From Gammaproteobacteria bacterium (lineage in GTDB: Bacteria > Pseudomonadota > Gammaproteobacteria > HTCC5015), in the NCBI GenBank assembly GCA_026004975.1, contig BPKE01000002.1:682001-746000 (forward strand): a DNA stretch of 64,000 nt, written 5' to 3'. The position numbers and the translations under genes were made by a program. Positions 23,257 to 31,382 of this stretch are shown here, in pieces; the stretch's first letter is position 1, and each line of letters begins with the position of its first letter. The notes below the pieces were generated by a model, which was given only the letters and a program-made list of their open reading frames with translations, searched no databases and was not told the DNA's origin.

Positions 23257-23277
23257 GCGTGCAAATACGAATGGGAT

Positions 23278-23304
23278 TCAAGTCCGGGGACGCGCGGCCG
23301 CTAG
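23278..23304 (+). promoter_or_regulatory. Candidate sigma28 (FliA) promoter of flgM
   Basis: TCAAGTCC, an 11-bp spacer and GCCGCTAG. The spacing is exact. The -35 keeps AAGT and the -10 keeps GCCG. It lies between flgA and flgM, where a FliA-dependent promoter is expected from Pseudomonas and Salmonella. Weaker than the fliC site. Confidence 0.65.
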
Positions 23305-23354
23305 CTACGCCAGCGACAGGCCATCACCGCCCGTAAGGGCAAGGAGTTGCGGCC

Positions 23355-23669
23355 TTGAGTCAGTCCATTCACTCCGTCGGCGACGGCGGCAAGATCACCC
23401 GGCTCGATCCGGGTGCACGGCAAACCCGTCAAGCAGGCGGCGGTCCGGCACCGGCACCGGCGCTGGACGCGGCGGCGCGCAGCGCGTTGCGCCTGAGCGA
23501 CACCGCCCGCCAGGTCGAAGCGCTGGTGCGGGCCCTGGACGCGGTCCCGGTGGTGGACCGGGCGCGGGTCGAAGCCTTGCGCACCGCGATCGACGGCGGC
23601 CATTACCGGATCGACCCGGCCCGGGTCGCCGAGCGCTTCATCGCTTTCGAAGCGCAGTTGCGGCGCTGA
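23355..23669 (+). CDS. flgM: Anti-sigma28 factor FlgM
   Basis: 104 residues. Starts at TTG 23355 (LSQSIHS), which has AAGGAG 8 nt upstream; no ATG fits. The C-terminal half carries the FliA-binding region ARSALRLSDTARQVEALVRALDAVPVVDRARVEALRTAIDGGHYRIDPARVAERFIAFEAQLRR, with the conserved VRxxRVxxLRxAIxxGxYxxDxxxVAxxL pattern. Holds FliA inactive until the hook is complete, then is exported. Followed 12 bp later by flgN. Confidence 0.93.
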   Translation: MSQSIHSVGDGGKITRLDPGARQTRQAGGGPAPAPALDAAARSALRLSDTARQVEALVRALDAVPVVDRARVEALRTAIDGGHYRIDPARVAERFIAFEAQLRR

Positions 23670-23681
23670 ACGGGACCGGCC

Positions 23682-24131
23682 ATGGACGCGGCCGCCCTCC
23701 TGGACCACTTGCTCGACACCGCCCGCGCCCTGCGCGAGCACTTGCGCGCACAGGGCGAAGCGCTCGCGGCGCGCGACCTCGCCGCCATCGAGCGGCTCAC
23801 TTGTGAACAGCAGGCCCTGCTCGGCACCTTGCGCGAGGCCGATGCCGCCCTGCTCGCGGCGCTCGGGCTGGAGCCGGACGCCACCCGCAAACGGGTCGAG
23901 GCGGCGCTGGCCGCTCGCGCTGCGGATCTGTCTTCACGCTGGCAGGCGCTGTGCGCCTGTCTCGAGGACTGCCGCCGCTTGAACCTGGAAAACGGCCGGC
24001 GCGTGGAAGGCCAGCGGCGCGTGTTGCAGGGCGTATTGCAGGCGCTGCGCGGCGGCGAGGGGCCCTTGACCTACGGCCCCGGCGAAGACGAGGGCACGAC
24101 GCCGCTGCGCCAACCACTGGGCAAGGCGTGA
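23682..24131 (+). CDS. flgN: Flagellar export chaperone FlgN
   Basis: 149 residues, mainly alpha-helical, with the FlgN-type pattern LREHLRAQGEALAARDLAAIERLTCEQQALLGTLREADA and CRRLNLENGRRVEGQRRVLQGVLQAL (the conserved NxxNGxLI-like region). Chaperone for FlgK and FlgL. Position after flgM is standard. It converges with the response regulator gene. Confidence 0.9.
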   Translation: MDAAALLDHLLDTARALREHLRAQGEALAARDLAAIERLTCEQQALLGTLREADAALLAALGLEPDATRKRVEAALAARAADLSSRWQALCACLEDCRRLNLENGRRVEGQRRVLQGVLQALRGGEGPLTYGPGEDEGTTPLRQPLGKA

Positions 24132-24136
24132 ACGCC

Positions 24137-24156
24137 CGGCGGGGCCGATCCCGCCG
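24137..24156 (+). terminator. Weak hairpin behind flgN
   Basis: CGGCGGG and CCCGCCG form a 7-bp stem with a 6-nt loop, 5 bp after the flgN stop in a 51-bp convergent gap. There is no U-run, so it may be only an mRNA 3' end structure. Confidence 0.25.
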
Positions 24157-24182
24157 CAGCGGCGGCGGTGCGGCCGGCCACG

Positions 24183-25364
24183 CTAGGCCTGGATGAGCAC
24201 CCGGAACGGTTCGCGCAGGTTGCCGCTCTGGGACAAGGCGCGCAGCCGCGCCAGCATCGCTTCGGTGACGTCCTGGCCGCGGGTGACGACGAGCACGCCG
24301 TTCTTGGTGTAAAGGTCCTCGTCGATGACCATGGCCGTGTTGAGCTGCGCGGCGGTGACGCTGCGCCTTTGCTCGACGGCGCGGACGTCTTTCATGTCCG
24401 ACAAGGCCTCGACGAGCTGCGGGTGGTACTGCTCGGGTGCGCGGCGCAAGGCCTCGAGCGCCTCGGGGAAACTGCGCCCGCTGGCGAGCAAGTGGTCCAC
24501 GGCCAGCGCGATGCCGAGCATCTGTCCGCCCAAAACGTCGGGCGTCAACTGGGCCGCGGGCTTGGCCGCCAGCTCGCCGATCGGCCGCTTCTGCGCGCCG
24601 ATCATCAAGGCCACCATCTTCAGGCGCGGGATCTTCTCGATCAGTTCGCGGCCGGTGGCCGGATGGGCTTCGAAAGCCCGCCGTTCCTCGTCATCGAGCG
24701 GCTGCTGGGCATACACCTTGGCGAGCAGGTCCGCCGGCAGCGTGACACACCCGATTTGCGACAGCATCGCGGCGATGTCGTATTGCCAGCGGTTGGGCAG
24801 GCCCAGCTTGGCGGCCATGTGCGCGACGAACCGCCGGCTGCGGGCACTGCGGCCGAAGGCGACCGGGTTGACCAGGCCGAGGATGTCGGTGAGCACCTTG
24901 ATGCTGCCCCGCAAGGTTTTTTCGAGCAGTTCTTTTTCGGCCGTGATCAGCCGGTACTGGTTGATCGCCTCGTCGAGGATGGCGGTCAAGGTCTCGGTGG
25001 GACACGGCTTGAGCAGGAAACGGAAGATCTGGCCGTCGTTGACGGCGGAAATGGCCGACTCGATGTCGGTCTGCCCGGTGAGCAGGATGCGCACCGTGTT
25101 CGGCGCGCGCTGCCGGACCTTGGCGAGGAAGGTCGCGCCGTCCATCTGCGGCATGCGCATGTCCGACACCACCACGGGAAACGGCCCGGCCTCTTCCACG
25201 ACCTCGAGCCCGGCGGCGCCGCTCTCGGCGGTGTGCACCTGGTAGCGACCGCGCAGCTGCCGCCGGATGCCGGCGAGCAGGTTCGGCTCGTCGTCCACGA
25301 ACAGCACCTTCTTCAGGGTGTCGCCCGCGGACTCGGTGCGACGGGGGGACGGTGATTCGCTCAT
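24183..25364 (-). CDS. Response regulator with degenerate HD-GYP-type output domain
   Basis: 393 residues. Receiver domain 18-140 with VDDE, phospho-acceptor Asp68 in VVSDMRMPQMDG and LLKPC. The output domain (about 155-390) aligns by pattern with HD-GYP proteins, but the catalytic residues are gone: the HD of LLHDIGK is SQ (LSQIGCVTLP, Ser202-Gln203) and the HHExxDGxGYP stretch is IGAQKRPIG. It therefore should not hydrolyse c-di-GMP and may act by binding. Last gene of the kinase operon; its ATG overlaps the previous stop by 4 nt, so translation is coupled. A comparable degenerate HD-GYP regulator, HnoD of Shewanella, works allosterically. Confidence 0.85.
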   Translation of the reverse strand: MSESPSPRRTESAGDTLKKVLFVDDEPNLLAGIRRQLRGRYQVHTAESGAAGLEVVEEAGPFPVVVSDMRMPQMDGATFLAKVRQRAPNTVRILLTGQTDIESAISAVNDGQIFRFLLKPCPTETLTAILDEAINQYRLITAEKELLEKTLRGSIKVLTDILGLVNPVAFGRSARSRRFVAHMAAKLGLPNRWQYDIAAMLSQIGCVTLPADLLAKVYAQQPLDDEERRAFEAHPATGRELIEKIPRLKMVALMIGAQKRPIGELAAKPAAQLTPDVLGGQMLGIALAVDHLLASGRSFPEALEALRRAPEQYHPQLVEALSDMKDVRAVEQRRSVTAAQLNTAMVIDEDLYTKNGVLVVTRGQDVTEAMLARLRALSQSGNLREPFRVLIQA

Positions 25365-26296
25365 GGCGTCTCCAGGAACACGGTGCGGCCCTTGCCCTGC
25401 ACTTTCGCCGCGCGCAAGGAGGCCAGCGCCTGGGTGAGCACCGCCGTCCAGTTGCGCTCGTCCTGCGCCCCGCGAAAACCGCCGATGCCGGCGCTGAAAC
25501 TCGGCCGCGGCGCGCCGTCGCCGCCGTCCTCGCGCCAGCCTTCGGCCAGGCGTTCGGCCAGGATTTGCGCCTGCTCGGGCGCGGTTTCGACGAGCAGCAG
25601 GACCAGCCGGTCGGTCTCGTCGCGGTACAGCCGGTCGGCCTCGCGCACGCCGAAAGCGATGTGCCCGGCGAGCAGCTCCAGCAGGCGTTCACCCGCCCGC
25701 CGGCCGTGTTCTTGCACGTAGGCGAGGTAACCGTCGATGTCGAAATAGCAGACGCTGTAGGGATGGTCGTAACGGCGCGCAATGCTGTGCATGTACTCGA
25801 GATCCCGCTCCAGGGCGCGGCGGTTGCCGATGCCCAGCAGCGGGTCTTCCATCGACAGCATCTGCAGGTACTCGTTCTTGGCCAACATGGCGCGCGTGGC
25901 CAGCGTGCGGTCGTAGCGGTCGATCGCCTCGCGCAGGGCCGACTCCAGGGTTTCGCGGTCACAGGGCTTGACCAGGTATCGGAAGATCTGGCCCTCGTTG
26001 ACGGCCGCGATCGCCGCCTCGGCGTCGGCGTGCCCGGTGAGCAGGATCCGCTCGGTGTCCGGTGCGAGGCGACGCACCTCGGCCAGGAAGGCGGCGCCGT
26101 CCATGCCCGGCATGCGCATGTCGGAGACGACCACCGCGAACGGCCCGTCCTCCTGGAGCCGCGCCAGCCCTTCGGTGCCGCTGTTTGCGGTGTACAAGGC
26201 GAACGGCAGCCCGTGGAGCTGGCGGCGCAGACCGTCGAGCACCGCCGGCTCGTCGTCGACGAGCAGAACGCGCGGCAGGTCGAGCACGCTGTTCAT
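25361..26296 (-). CDS. Response regulator with degenerate GGDEF output domain
   Basis: 311 residues. Receiver 8-128 with LLVDDE, Asp59 in VVSDMRMPGMDG and LVKPC. Residues about 148-305 have the diguanylate cyclase fold pattern: DPLLGIGNRRALERDL, CYFDIDGYLAYVQEHG, AGERLLELLAGHI. At the active site the GGDEF loop reads RDETD (225-229), with both glycines lost, so cyclase activity is unlikely. It may still bind nucleotide or serve as a protein interface. 4-nt ATGA overlaps with both neighbours show tight coupling. Confidence 0.85.
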   Translation of the reverse strand: MNSVLDLPRVLLVDDEPAVLDGLRRQLHGLPFALYTANSGTEGLARLQEDGPFAVVVSDMRMPGMDGAAFLAEVRRLAPDTERILLTGHADAEAAIAAVNEGQIFRYLVKPCDRETLESALREAIDRYDRTLATRAMLAKNEYLQMLSMEDPLLGIGNRRALERDLEYMHSIARRYDHPYSVCYFDIDGYLAYVQEHGRRAGERLLELLAGHIAFGVREADRLYRDETDRLVLLLVETAPEQAQILAERLAEGWREDGGDGAPRPSFSAGIGGFRGAQDERNWTAVLTQALASLRAAKVQGKGRTVFLETP

Positions 26297-27483
26297 GCCT
26301 CACCGGCCTCCTGGAGCTCGGCACAGCGTTCCCGCCACGCCTCGAGGCGGTCGGCGACGCCCAGGCGTTGCAGGTGGTTCGTATCGAGCGGCGTCCGACC
26401 GGGCGTGGCGGCCGCCTCCTCGACCAGGGCACGCGCCGTGTACAACGCGTCCACCGCCTGAAAGCTGTCGTGGGGCACGTCCCAGGGCGCATACTGGTTG
26501 GCCACCGCTTCCACCACGGGATACGGCAGCCCCCACAGGCCGAGCAGGTAGGCGCCGACGCGTCCGCTGTCCACGCCGAACACCTCGCGCTCGGCGCGCG
26601 GGCGATCGCAGTCGGTTTCGGCCTGCAGGCGGATCGCTTCGGCGAGCTTGTCCGGCAGCTTCTGGGCGAGCAGCAGACGCCCGGCCCGGTGCAACAGCCC
26701 GGCGATGAACGCGTGTTCGGACTGCTCCTTCTCGCCGCGCAGCACGTCCTGCGCCAGGCGCGCGACCCGCATCGACAAGCGGTATTCCTCGTCGAGGGAA
26801 AAGCCGGGCACGCGCGGCGGCTGGAAGGCGCGGAACGTCTCCTCGCCGAGCACCAGCCCCTTGACGGTGTTGATGCCCAGGTAGCCGACGGCGTCCTGCA
26901 CGCGGGTCATCTGCTGGGCCAGACCGAAGAAGGCGCTGTTGACCACCTTGAGGATCTTGGCGGACAAGCCGACATCCTGCTCGATCACCGCCGCGACGTC
27001 CCGCAAGGAGACGTCGTCGTCCGCCAAAAGCTGCGTCAGCTTCGAGTACACCTCGGGCCGGTTGGGCAGCTCGGCGGTGCCGCCGATGATCGCCTGCAGG
27101 GTCTCGTCCCCGACCAGGTCGTGCAGGGCCAGCGCCCGCCGCACCACGTTGATCAGGTGCTTGGCGCTGCAGGGCTTGGACAGGTACTGGTGCGTGACCG
27201 GCACGGCCTGCATGATCGGGCCGCTGTCGGCGTGCCCCGAGAGGACGAAGCGCGCCACCGAAGGAAAGCGCTCGGCGACCCGGCTGAGCAGTTCCGCGCC
27301 GCTCATGCCGGGCATGCGCATGTCCGAGACGATGCAATCGAAGTGCTGTTTTTCCAGCGCCTCGAGCGCCTCCGCGCCCGAGGAGACCATCACCACTTCC
27401 CATTCCTTCCGGTAGGGATGCAGCATGCGCTTGAGGCCGCGCAGGATGTCGGCCTCGTCATCCACGAACAGCAGTCGTTTCAT
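26293..27483 (-). CDS. Response regulator with HDOD output domain
   Basis: 396 residues from MKRLLFVDDEADILRGLKRM. Receiver with Asp54 in IVSDMRMPGMSG and YLSKPC. Residues about 140-340 are an HDOD domain: LPNRPEVYSKLTQLLADDDVSLRDVAAVIEQDVGLSAKILKVVNSAFFG, DAVGYLGINTVKGLVLGE and HAFIAGLLHRAGRLLLA. HDOD is a non-hydrolytic HD-superfamily module used as a signalling adaptor. The ATG lies 26 bp inside the kinase gene, so the two proteins are made from one message. Confidence 0.9.
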   Translation of the reverse strand: MKRLLFVDDEADILRGLKRMLHPYRKEWEVVMVSSGAEALEALEKQHFDCIVSDMRMPGMSGAELLSRVAERFPSVARFVLSGHADSGPIMQAVPVTHQYLSKPCSAKHLINVVRRALALHDLVGDETLQAIIGGTAELPNRPEVYSKLTQLLADDDVSLRDVAAVIEQDVGLSAKILKVVNSAFFGLAQQMTRVQDAVGYLGINTVKGLVLGEETFRAFQPPRVPGFSLDEEYRLSMRVARLAQDVLRGEKEQSEHAFIAGLLHRAGRLLLAQKLPDKLAEAIRLQAETDCDRPRAEREVFGVDSGRVGAYLLGLWGLPYPVVEAVANQYAPWDVPHDSFQAVDALYTARALVEEAAATPGRTPLDTNHLQRLGVADRLEAWRERCAELQEAGEA

Positions 27484-29548
27484 CGGCTCGTCTCGGCATC
27501 TGTTTTGTGGATTCGGCGCGCAGCGGGATGCGGATGCGGAACGTCGTGCCCCGCCCCACTTCGCTGTCGACGTCGATGCGTCCGCCGTGCTTGTCCACCA
27601 CCACCGAGTAGGCAATGGCGAGCCCCTGACCGGTGCCCTTGCCCACTTCCTTCGTCGTGAAGAACGGGTCGAATATGCGGTCGCGGTGTTCGGGGGCGAT
27701 GCCCTTTCCGGTGTCGGATATGGTGATCTCGCAGTGGTCGCCGTCGGCCCGCGTGCGGATGGTGATCTTGCCCTTCTCGCCGCTGTCCTTGACGACGTCC
27801 GCGATGGCGTGCGCGGCGTTGACGATCATGTTGAGGATCACCTGGTTGAGTTCGTTGGGCAGGCATTCGACTTGCGGCAGGTCCGGGTCGAGGTCCGTTT
27901 CCAGGTCGGCGACGTACTTCCACTCGTTGCGCGACACGGTGATAGTGTTGAGGATGTTCTTGTTCAGGTCGCTCAGCTCCTTCGACGCCGAGCCCGGATG
28001 CGAGAACTCCTTCATCGCCTTGACGATGTCGGCCACCCGCCGCACGCCGTCGAGCGACTGTTCGATGGCCTGCGGGATTTCCTCGAGCAGGTAGGGCAGG
28101 TCGATCGCTTCGATGCGCTCGCGCAGGCGCGCTGCGGCCTCGGCGGCCCCTTCGCCGCGTTCGACCGCCTCGAGCAGCGCTTGCTGGTCCTCGAGCAGGC
28201 CCTTGATGTCCTCGAAAGCGTCCTTGAAAAAGCGCGTGTTGTCGCCGACGAACTGGATCGGCGTATTGATCTCGTGGGCGATGCCCGCGGCGAGCTGGCC
28301 GATCGCCTCCAGCTTCTGCGCGTGGCGAAGCTGTACCTCCATGTTGACCTTTTCCTGCTCGGCCTTCTTCACCTCGGTGATGTCGGCCACCGAACCGGCC
28401 ATGCGCGTCGCCTTGCCGTCGTCGCCCCAGATGGCCTGGCCGCGCGCATGGATCCACACGTCGTGTCCCTGCTCGTGGCGCATGCGGCACTGGATGTCGA
28501 AACGCGCCTCTTCTTCGAGGTGCGCCTTGAGCGCCGCCTCGAACGCCGGGCGGTCCTCGGGGTGCACGCGCTCGAGCATGAACTCGAATTTCGGCTGGAA
28601 GGCGGAGGCGCTCACGCCGAGCATGCGTTTGAAGCGGTCCGACCAGTACAGCTCGCCGGTCTCGATGTCCCAGTCCCACAGCCCCACGCCGGCGCCGCGC
28701 ACGGCCAGGAAGTAGCGTTCCTCGCTGCGGGTGAGTTCGTCCTCCATGCGCTTGCGGTCGTGGATGTCGGAAATCGAGCCGACCACCCGCAAGACTCTGC
28801 CGCCGGCGCCGAGGACCGCCTTGCCGCGGGTCAGGAACCAGCGGTACTCGCCGTCGTGCGTGCGCAGGCGGTGTTCGAGCAGGAACGCGTCCTCCGGTCC
28901 GGCCGAATCGACGTAGCGCTGCAAGGCCTGCCAGAACGCATCGGCGTCGTCGGGGTGCAGCAACGCTTTCCAACTGTCGACATTCGGCTCCAGGCTGCCG
29001 CGCGGGTAACCGAGCAGGTCGTAGAAGTGGTCCGACATCCAGAAGCGGCGGGTCCGGACGTGCCAGTCCCAGACGCCGTCGCGGGTGGCGGTCATCGCCA
29101 GTTCGTAGCGTTGCCGGGCCAGGCGCAGGCTGTTCAGGGCCCGGGCCCGCGCGGCGCTGATCGACAACACCGCGGCCAGCTTCCGCGCGTCGGCCAGGTC
29201 GGCGTCGGTGAGCCGCCCCTGGATGGCGAGCGGTGCCGCCGACAGCCAGGCCGGATCGCCCTGGTCGTACAGCACCACCGCGGCCGGGTGCAGGCTGCGC
29301 TGCAGGGTTTCCAGGGCGCCGCCTTCCGGGCGCGCCGGCGGCGGCGGCGCCAGCACCACCACGTCGCGGGCGCCCAGGCCCCGGAGGCGCGCCGGGTCGT
29401 CCGCGGACACGACGCGGTCGGCGTCGATCGCCGCCAGGGCTTCGGCAAGCCGGTGGCGGCGCTCGGCATCGGCGCACAGCACCCAGATGCGTCCTTCCTG
29501 GCGTGCGGGAGAGGGTCGGTCGGCTTCGGTCCAGGCCTGCTCGGACAC
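27458..29548 (-). CDS. Cytosolic PAS-PAS sensor histidine kinase
   Basis: 696 residues, GTG start with AGGAG 7 nt upstream. Residues 1-135 have a receiver-like alternation of strands but no clear phospho-Asp. PAS 1 about 145-270 (DGVWDWHVRTRRFWMSDHFYDLLGY), PAS 2 about 278-398 (GVGLWDWDIETGELYWSDRFKRMLG). HisKA with His425 in AAGIAHEINTPIQFVGDN, a long helical insert, then HATPase with NELNQVILNMIVNAAHAI, DTGKGI, and GKGTGQGLAIAYSVV. No membrane helix, so the signal is internal, perhaps redox or a ligand held by PAS. First gene of a kinase-plus-three-regulators operon with a sigma28 promoter. Confidence 0.93.
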   Translation of the reverse strand: MSEQAWTEADRPSPARQEGRIWVLCADAERRHRLAEALAAIDADRVVSADDPARLRGLGARDVVVLAPPPPARPEGGALETLQRSLHPAAVVLYDQGDPAWLSAAPLAIQGRLTDADLADARKLAAVLSISAARARALNSLRLARQRYELAMTATRDGVWDWHVRTRRFWMSDHFYDLLGYPRGSLEPNVDSWKALLHPDDADAFWQALQRYVDSAGPEDAFLLEHRLRTHDGEYRWFLTRGKAVLGAGGRVLRVVGSISDIHDRKRMEDELTRSEERYFLAVRGAGVGLWDWDIETGELYWSDRFKRMLGVSASAFQPKFEFMLERVHPEDRPAFEAALKAHLEEEARFDIQCRMRHEQGHDVWIHARGQAIWGDDGKATRMAGSVADITEVKKAEQEKVNMEVQLRHAQKLEAIGQLAAGIAHEINTPIQFVGDNTRFFKDAFEDIKGLLEDQQALLEAVERGEGAAEAAARLRERIEAIDLPYLLEEIPQAIEQSLDGVRRVADIVKAMKEFSHPGSASKELSDLNKNILNTITVSRNEWKYVADLETDLDPDLPQVECLPNELNQVILNMIVNAAHAIADVVKDSGEKGKITIRTRADGDHCEITISDTGKGIAPEHRDRIFDPFFTTKEVGKGTGQGLAIAYSVVVDKHGGRIDVDSEVGRGTTFRIRIPLRAESTKQMPRRADETTAVRG

Positions 29549-29594
29549 GCTCGTCTCCTGCGCGTGTACTGGGACGGCACATGCCGCCCTCCGC

Positions 29595-29621
29595 CCATCG
29601 GCCGGCCACAGACGAACTTTA
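29595..29621 (-). promoter_or_regulatory. Sigma28 (FliA) promoter of the kinase/response-regulator operon
   Basis: The minus strand reads TAAAGTTC, an 11-bp spacer and GCCGATGG. It differs from the fliC promoter in this window by one base in each box and has identical spacing. It lies between the upstream kinase/phosphatase stop (29632) and the kinase start (29548), giving a leader of about 40 nt. This places the signalling operon in the FliA regulon. Confidence 0.85.
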
Positions 29622-29631
29622 AATCGGGGGC

Positions 29632-31353
29632 TCAGCGGCCGAGCAGCAGGCTGGCGAACAGGGCGCAGGCCAGCAACAGCGAAACGGCTTTCCAGAACGC
29701 CTCGGGGTGGCGCTCGGCCAGCGGGGGGCAGCGGTGTACGGCCAGGGCCGGGTTGGGACGGCGCAGATCGGCGACCAGTTCGCTGGGGGCCTCATGGCGC
29801 CGCATCGGGTCGGGGTGCACGGCCTTCTGCAGGGCCCGATCGACCCACGGGGGCACGTCCGGTCGGCTGGCCAGCAGGCTGCGGTAACGCAGGCGACGCA
29901 GGTCGGCGCGGCGGCGGCACCGGGCGGCGGCGGTGCCGTAGGGCAGCGCCCCGCCGCTGAGCGCCTCGTAGAGCAGCACGCCGAAGGCGTAGACGTCGGC
30001 ACGCCGGTCGGCCGTGTCCCCGAGGAAATATTCCGGCGCGGCGTACTGGATCGCGCCGGGCACCTCGATGTGCAAAGCATCGGCGCCCTCGCGCTCCAGC
30101 CCGGCGACGCGCACCGAGCCCAGGTCGATCAGCTTGACGACGCCGTCGCGGTCGATCATGACGTTCTCGGGCCGCAAGTCCTGGTGGAGCATCTCCAGGC
30201 GGTGCAAGGCGTCGAGCCCGCGGGCGATCTGCTCGGCGATGTCGCGCACGGCGTCGAGGGAAGGGCGTGGGTGGTCCAGGAGCCACTGGCGCAGCGTGCT
30301 GCCCTCGACGTACTCGGTGACGACGTACAGATGTTCGGGCGGGCGGCGGCGCGGCGCCGCGCGCAGCACGTGCGGGTGATCGATCCGGCGCAGGGCCCAA
30401 TCCTCCAACGCCATCGCGTCCAGGGCGGCGCGCGACTCGGCCGTTTCGGCGGACGGCACCTTCAACACCCGGCGTTCGCCGTCGGTCTCGTCGCGGACCA
30501 GGTAAAGGTGGCTGCGGTGGGTGCGGCTCAAAGGGCGCAGCACACGATACCCCTCGAACAGGCCGCCGGCGGCGAGCGGCGGCGCGGGCGGCAGGCGGGC
30601 GCCGTCGATCGTCCCGCGACCGTCCGCGGCCGGCAGGTTCGCCGCCTCGATCACCACGGCGGTGAGATCGTCCTTGGCGCCGCGGCCCAGCGCCGCGTCG
30701 ACCAGGGCCCGCGCGGCGGCCTGGGGCGCTTCGTGCGCTGCAACGATGGCACGGATCTCGGATGCATCCAACGCTTCGTGGACGCCGTCGGTGAGCAACA
30801 CGAACCGGTCACCGGCGGCGAGCGGCAACACGCGATGGTCGATGCGCACGCGCGGCTGGCAGCCCAGGGCCCGCGCCAGGTGGTGTTCGCCGCCGCCGAC
30901 GGGCACGCGATGGTCCTCGGTCAACTGTTCGAGCTGGCCGGCGCGCAGGCGGTAGACGCGCGCGTCGCCGACGTGGAACACATGGGCACGGGTGCCGCGC
31001 AGCACCACGGCGCTGAAGGTGCACACGTAGCCGCGATCGCGATCGTAACGAAAGGGCCCGCGGCGGCTGTGGGCGTACAACCAGGCGTTGAGCGCGTCGA
31101 TCACCCGGTAGGCCGCGGTCGGCACCGACCAGGCGTCGCTGGTCGAGTAGTAGTCCTCGATGAACCCCTTGACGGCGGCCTGCGCCGCCTCGTGGGCGAC
31201 GCCGCTGCTGGAAATGCCGTCGGCGACCACCGCCACGGCGCCCTTGGCGCGCCCCGCCTCGTCCTCGGGCAACCGCAGCCCGCAGGCGTCCTGGTTGACG
31301 GCGCGGCGGCCGCGGCTGGACACCGCGCCGCCGCGCCAGGTCGGGCCGCGCAT
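29632..31353 (-). CDS. Bifunctional PP2C protein phosphatase / Ser-Thr protein kinase
   Basis: 573 residues. PP2C domain about 10-238 (NQDA, VADGISSSGVAHEAAQ at 43-58, HVGDARVYRL, LLTDGVHEAL, KDDLTAVVIE). Kinase domain about 268-530 with ATP Lys298 in VLKVP, catalytic HQDLRPEN (390-397), DLG (410-412, for DFG) and VYAFGVLLYEAL. C-terminal membrane helix 553-572 anchors it. The start at 31353 follows the transporter stop by 29 bp; its ribosome binding site is weak. This fused architecture is often found beside nitrite/nitrate transport genes, as here. The targets are unknown; regulation of transporter or nitrogen metabolism is plausible. Confidence 0.9.
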   Translation of the reverse strand: MRGPTWRGGAVSSRGRRAVNQDACGLRLPEDEAGRAKGAVAVVADGISSSGVAHEAAQAAVKGFIEDYYSTSDAWSVPTAAYRVIDALNAWLYAHSRRGPFRYDRDRGYVCTFSAVVLRGTRAHVFHVGDARVYRLRAGQLEQLTEDHRVPVGGGEHHLARALGCQPRVRIDHRVLPLAAGDRFVLLTDGVHEALDASEIRAIVAAHEAPQAAARALVDAALGRGAKDDLTAVVIEAANLPAADGRGTIDGARLPPAPPLAAGGLFEGYRVLRPLSRTHRSHLYLVRDETDGERRVLKVPSAETAESRAALDAMALEDWALRRIDHPHVLRAAPRRRPPEHLYVVTEYVEGSTLRQWLLDHPRPSLDAVRDIAEQIARGLDALHRLEMLHQDLRPENVMIDRDGVVKLIDLGSVRVAGLEREGADALHIEVPGAIQYAAPEYFLGDTADRRADVYAFGVLLYEALSGGALPYGTAAARCRRRADLRRLRYRSLLASRPDVPPWVDRALQKAVHPDPMRRHEAPSELVADLRRPNPALAVHRCPPLAERHPEAFWKAVSLLLACALFASLLLGR

Positions 31354-31382
31354 CGGCGCGGCGGTGGCGATGGTTCCCGTGT

